A stretch of 64,000 bases of DNA, taken from positions 1-64,000 of the forward strand of contig JAZJZF010000039.1 of assembly GCA_040389965.1 (NCBI GenBank). The letters are read 5' to 3'. Source of the stretch: UBA4416 sp040389965 (lineage in GTDB: Bacteria; Bacteroidota; Bacteroidia; B-17B0; Aurantibacillaceae). Below the pieces are notes generated by a model. It ran no database searches and had not been told where the DNA came from. It worked only from the letters and a program-made list of their open reading frames with translations. The position numbers and the translations under genes are program-made. This document shows, piece by piece, positions 63,411-64,000 of this stretch. Numbering within the stretch: the first letter of the stretch is position 1; every line of letters begins with the position of its first letter.

Positions 63411-64000
63411 ATGAAAAACGTCATTTTTATTTTCTGTCTGTTTTCTTATTTTTTTCAGTATGCGCAATCCGATTTGCATTGTGGAACCGATGAGATCATG
63501 AAAAAGTATTACAGCCTGCACCCTGAAGCAGAAGCCCGCAAAAAGGCGCTTGATGTGGAAGCAGGCAAAATCAAAAATAAATCGGTTAACTCTGCATCCT
63601 ATACTATTCCTGTAGTATTTCATATTCTTCATTTGGGCGGCCCCGAAAATATTTCTGATGCTCAGGTACAGGATGCTATGGTAATTCTTAACCGCGATTA
63701 TGCTAAAAGAAATGCGGATACAAGCTTAATTATTCAGGAGTTTAAAGCCCTTGCAGATTCTACAAAAATCCAGTTTGTTCTTGCTACCCGTGATCCCTCT
63801 GGAAACTGCACCAATGGTATTGTTCACTATTATGATCCCGATACAGATTGGGATGATTCGTCTCCAACCATATACCAATACACCTGGGATCCTACCAGGT
63901 ACATGAATGTATATATTGTAAAAACGATTACTATGTCTAGTGGATTTAATGCTGCGGGTTATACTTATTTTCCCGGAACATTTATTTCGGGATCTCCTTA
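63411..64000 (+). CDS. Cytophagalysin-like M43 metalloprotease, 5' part only
   Basis: The frame runs from ATG 63411 to the window end (196 codons visible). The signal peptide is MKNVIFIFCLFSYFFQYAQ. The pro/N-terminal region YTIPVVFHILHLGGPENISD, QDAMVILNRDYAKRNADT, IQFVLATRDPSGNCTNGI and PTRYMNVYIVKTI is typical of cytophagalysin-type M43 proteases of Bacteroidota. The zinc motif and any T9SS signal would be beyond the edge. It is likely a secreted protease. Confidence 0.85.
   Translation, partial: MKNVIFIFCLFSYFFQYAQSDLHCGTDEIMKKYYSLHPEAEARKKALDVEAGKIKNKSVNSASYTIPVVFHILHLGGPENISDAQVQDAMVILNRDYAKRNADTSLIIQEFKALADSTKIQFVLATRDPSGNCTNGIVHYYDPDTDWDDSSPTIYQYTWDPTRYMNVYIVKTITMSSGFNAAGYTYFPGTFISGSP

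Overview
The window comes from a Bacteroidota chromosome of moderate to low GC, probably from the Flavobacteriia/Sphingobacteriia/Chitinophagia part of the phylum. The best evidence is eight proteins with type IX secretion system (T9SS) C-terminal sorting signals, of both type A and type B, and two PorP/SprF-family proteins. Shine-Dalgarno sequences are weak or absent before most starts, and two possible promoters fit the phylum's TTTG / TAnnTTTG pattern. I saw no rRNA, tRNA, insertion sequence, phage or CRISPR array. One 10-N assembly gap lies at 59544-59553.

Layout. 1-323 is the end of a LytTR regulator. 451-4278 (minus) holds two T9SS cargo proteins: a PNGase F-like glycoamidase and a seven-repeat SBBP propeller. 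4581-6638 (minus) is the selD-mnmH pair for 2-selenouridine in tRNA. 6817-15349 mixes purD, a small basic secreted protein, two tandem helical paralogs of unknown role, a T9SS-sorted M1 aminopeptidase and pabB. 15698-21272 has three large surface proteins. 21274-27874 is a housekeeping block: hemH, dxr, rseP, an OmpA-type lipoprotein, mscL and a DUF1294 protein. 27981-32518 has two duplicated TPR sensor histidine kinases, the second split by a frameshift, and one LytTR response regulator.

32709-48568 is a surface-adhesin region: an ELWxxDGT-repeat protein, a 2337-residue SprB/LamG/Ig-repeat adhesin with a type B signal, a PorP/SprF-OmpA fusion, a six-repeat Kelch protein with a type B signal, a DUF4907 protein and a second PorP/SprF protein. 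Each type B cargo gene is followed closely by a PorP/SprF gene, which suggests cargo-anchor pairs.

48638-56001 is mainly metabolic: slyD, an ALDH7-type dehydrogenase, a CutA-like protein, a YitT membrane protein, a RidA-family probable 2-aminomuconate deaminase, a small lipoprotein, thiL and an ALDH8-type probable 2-aminomuconate semialdehyde dehydrogenase. The RidA and ALDH8 genes point to tryptophan/kynurenine breakdown. 56121-60431 (minus) is a complete dlt-like operon in the order carrier protein, DltD, DltX-like microprotein, DltB and DltA, in an organism that should have no teichoic acids. DltA has Met at the residue that reads D-Ala chirality, and DltB has Asn where the MBOAT histidine is expected. 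This is the most unusual system in the window. The rest holds two paralogous envelope proteins, an ACC deaminase/D-cysteine desulfhydrase-family enzyme, a DUF5522 microprotein and the 5' part of a cytophagalysin-like metalloprotease.
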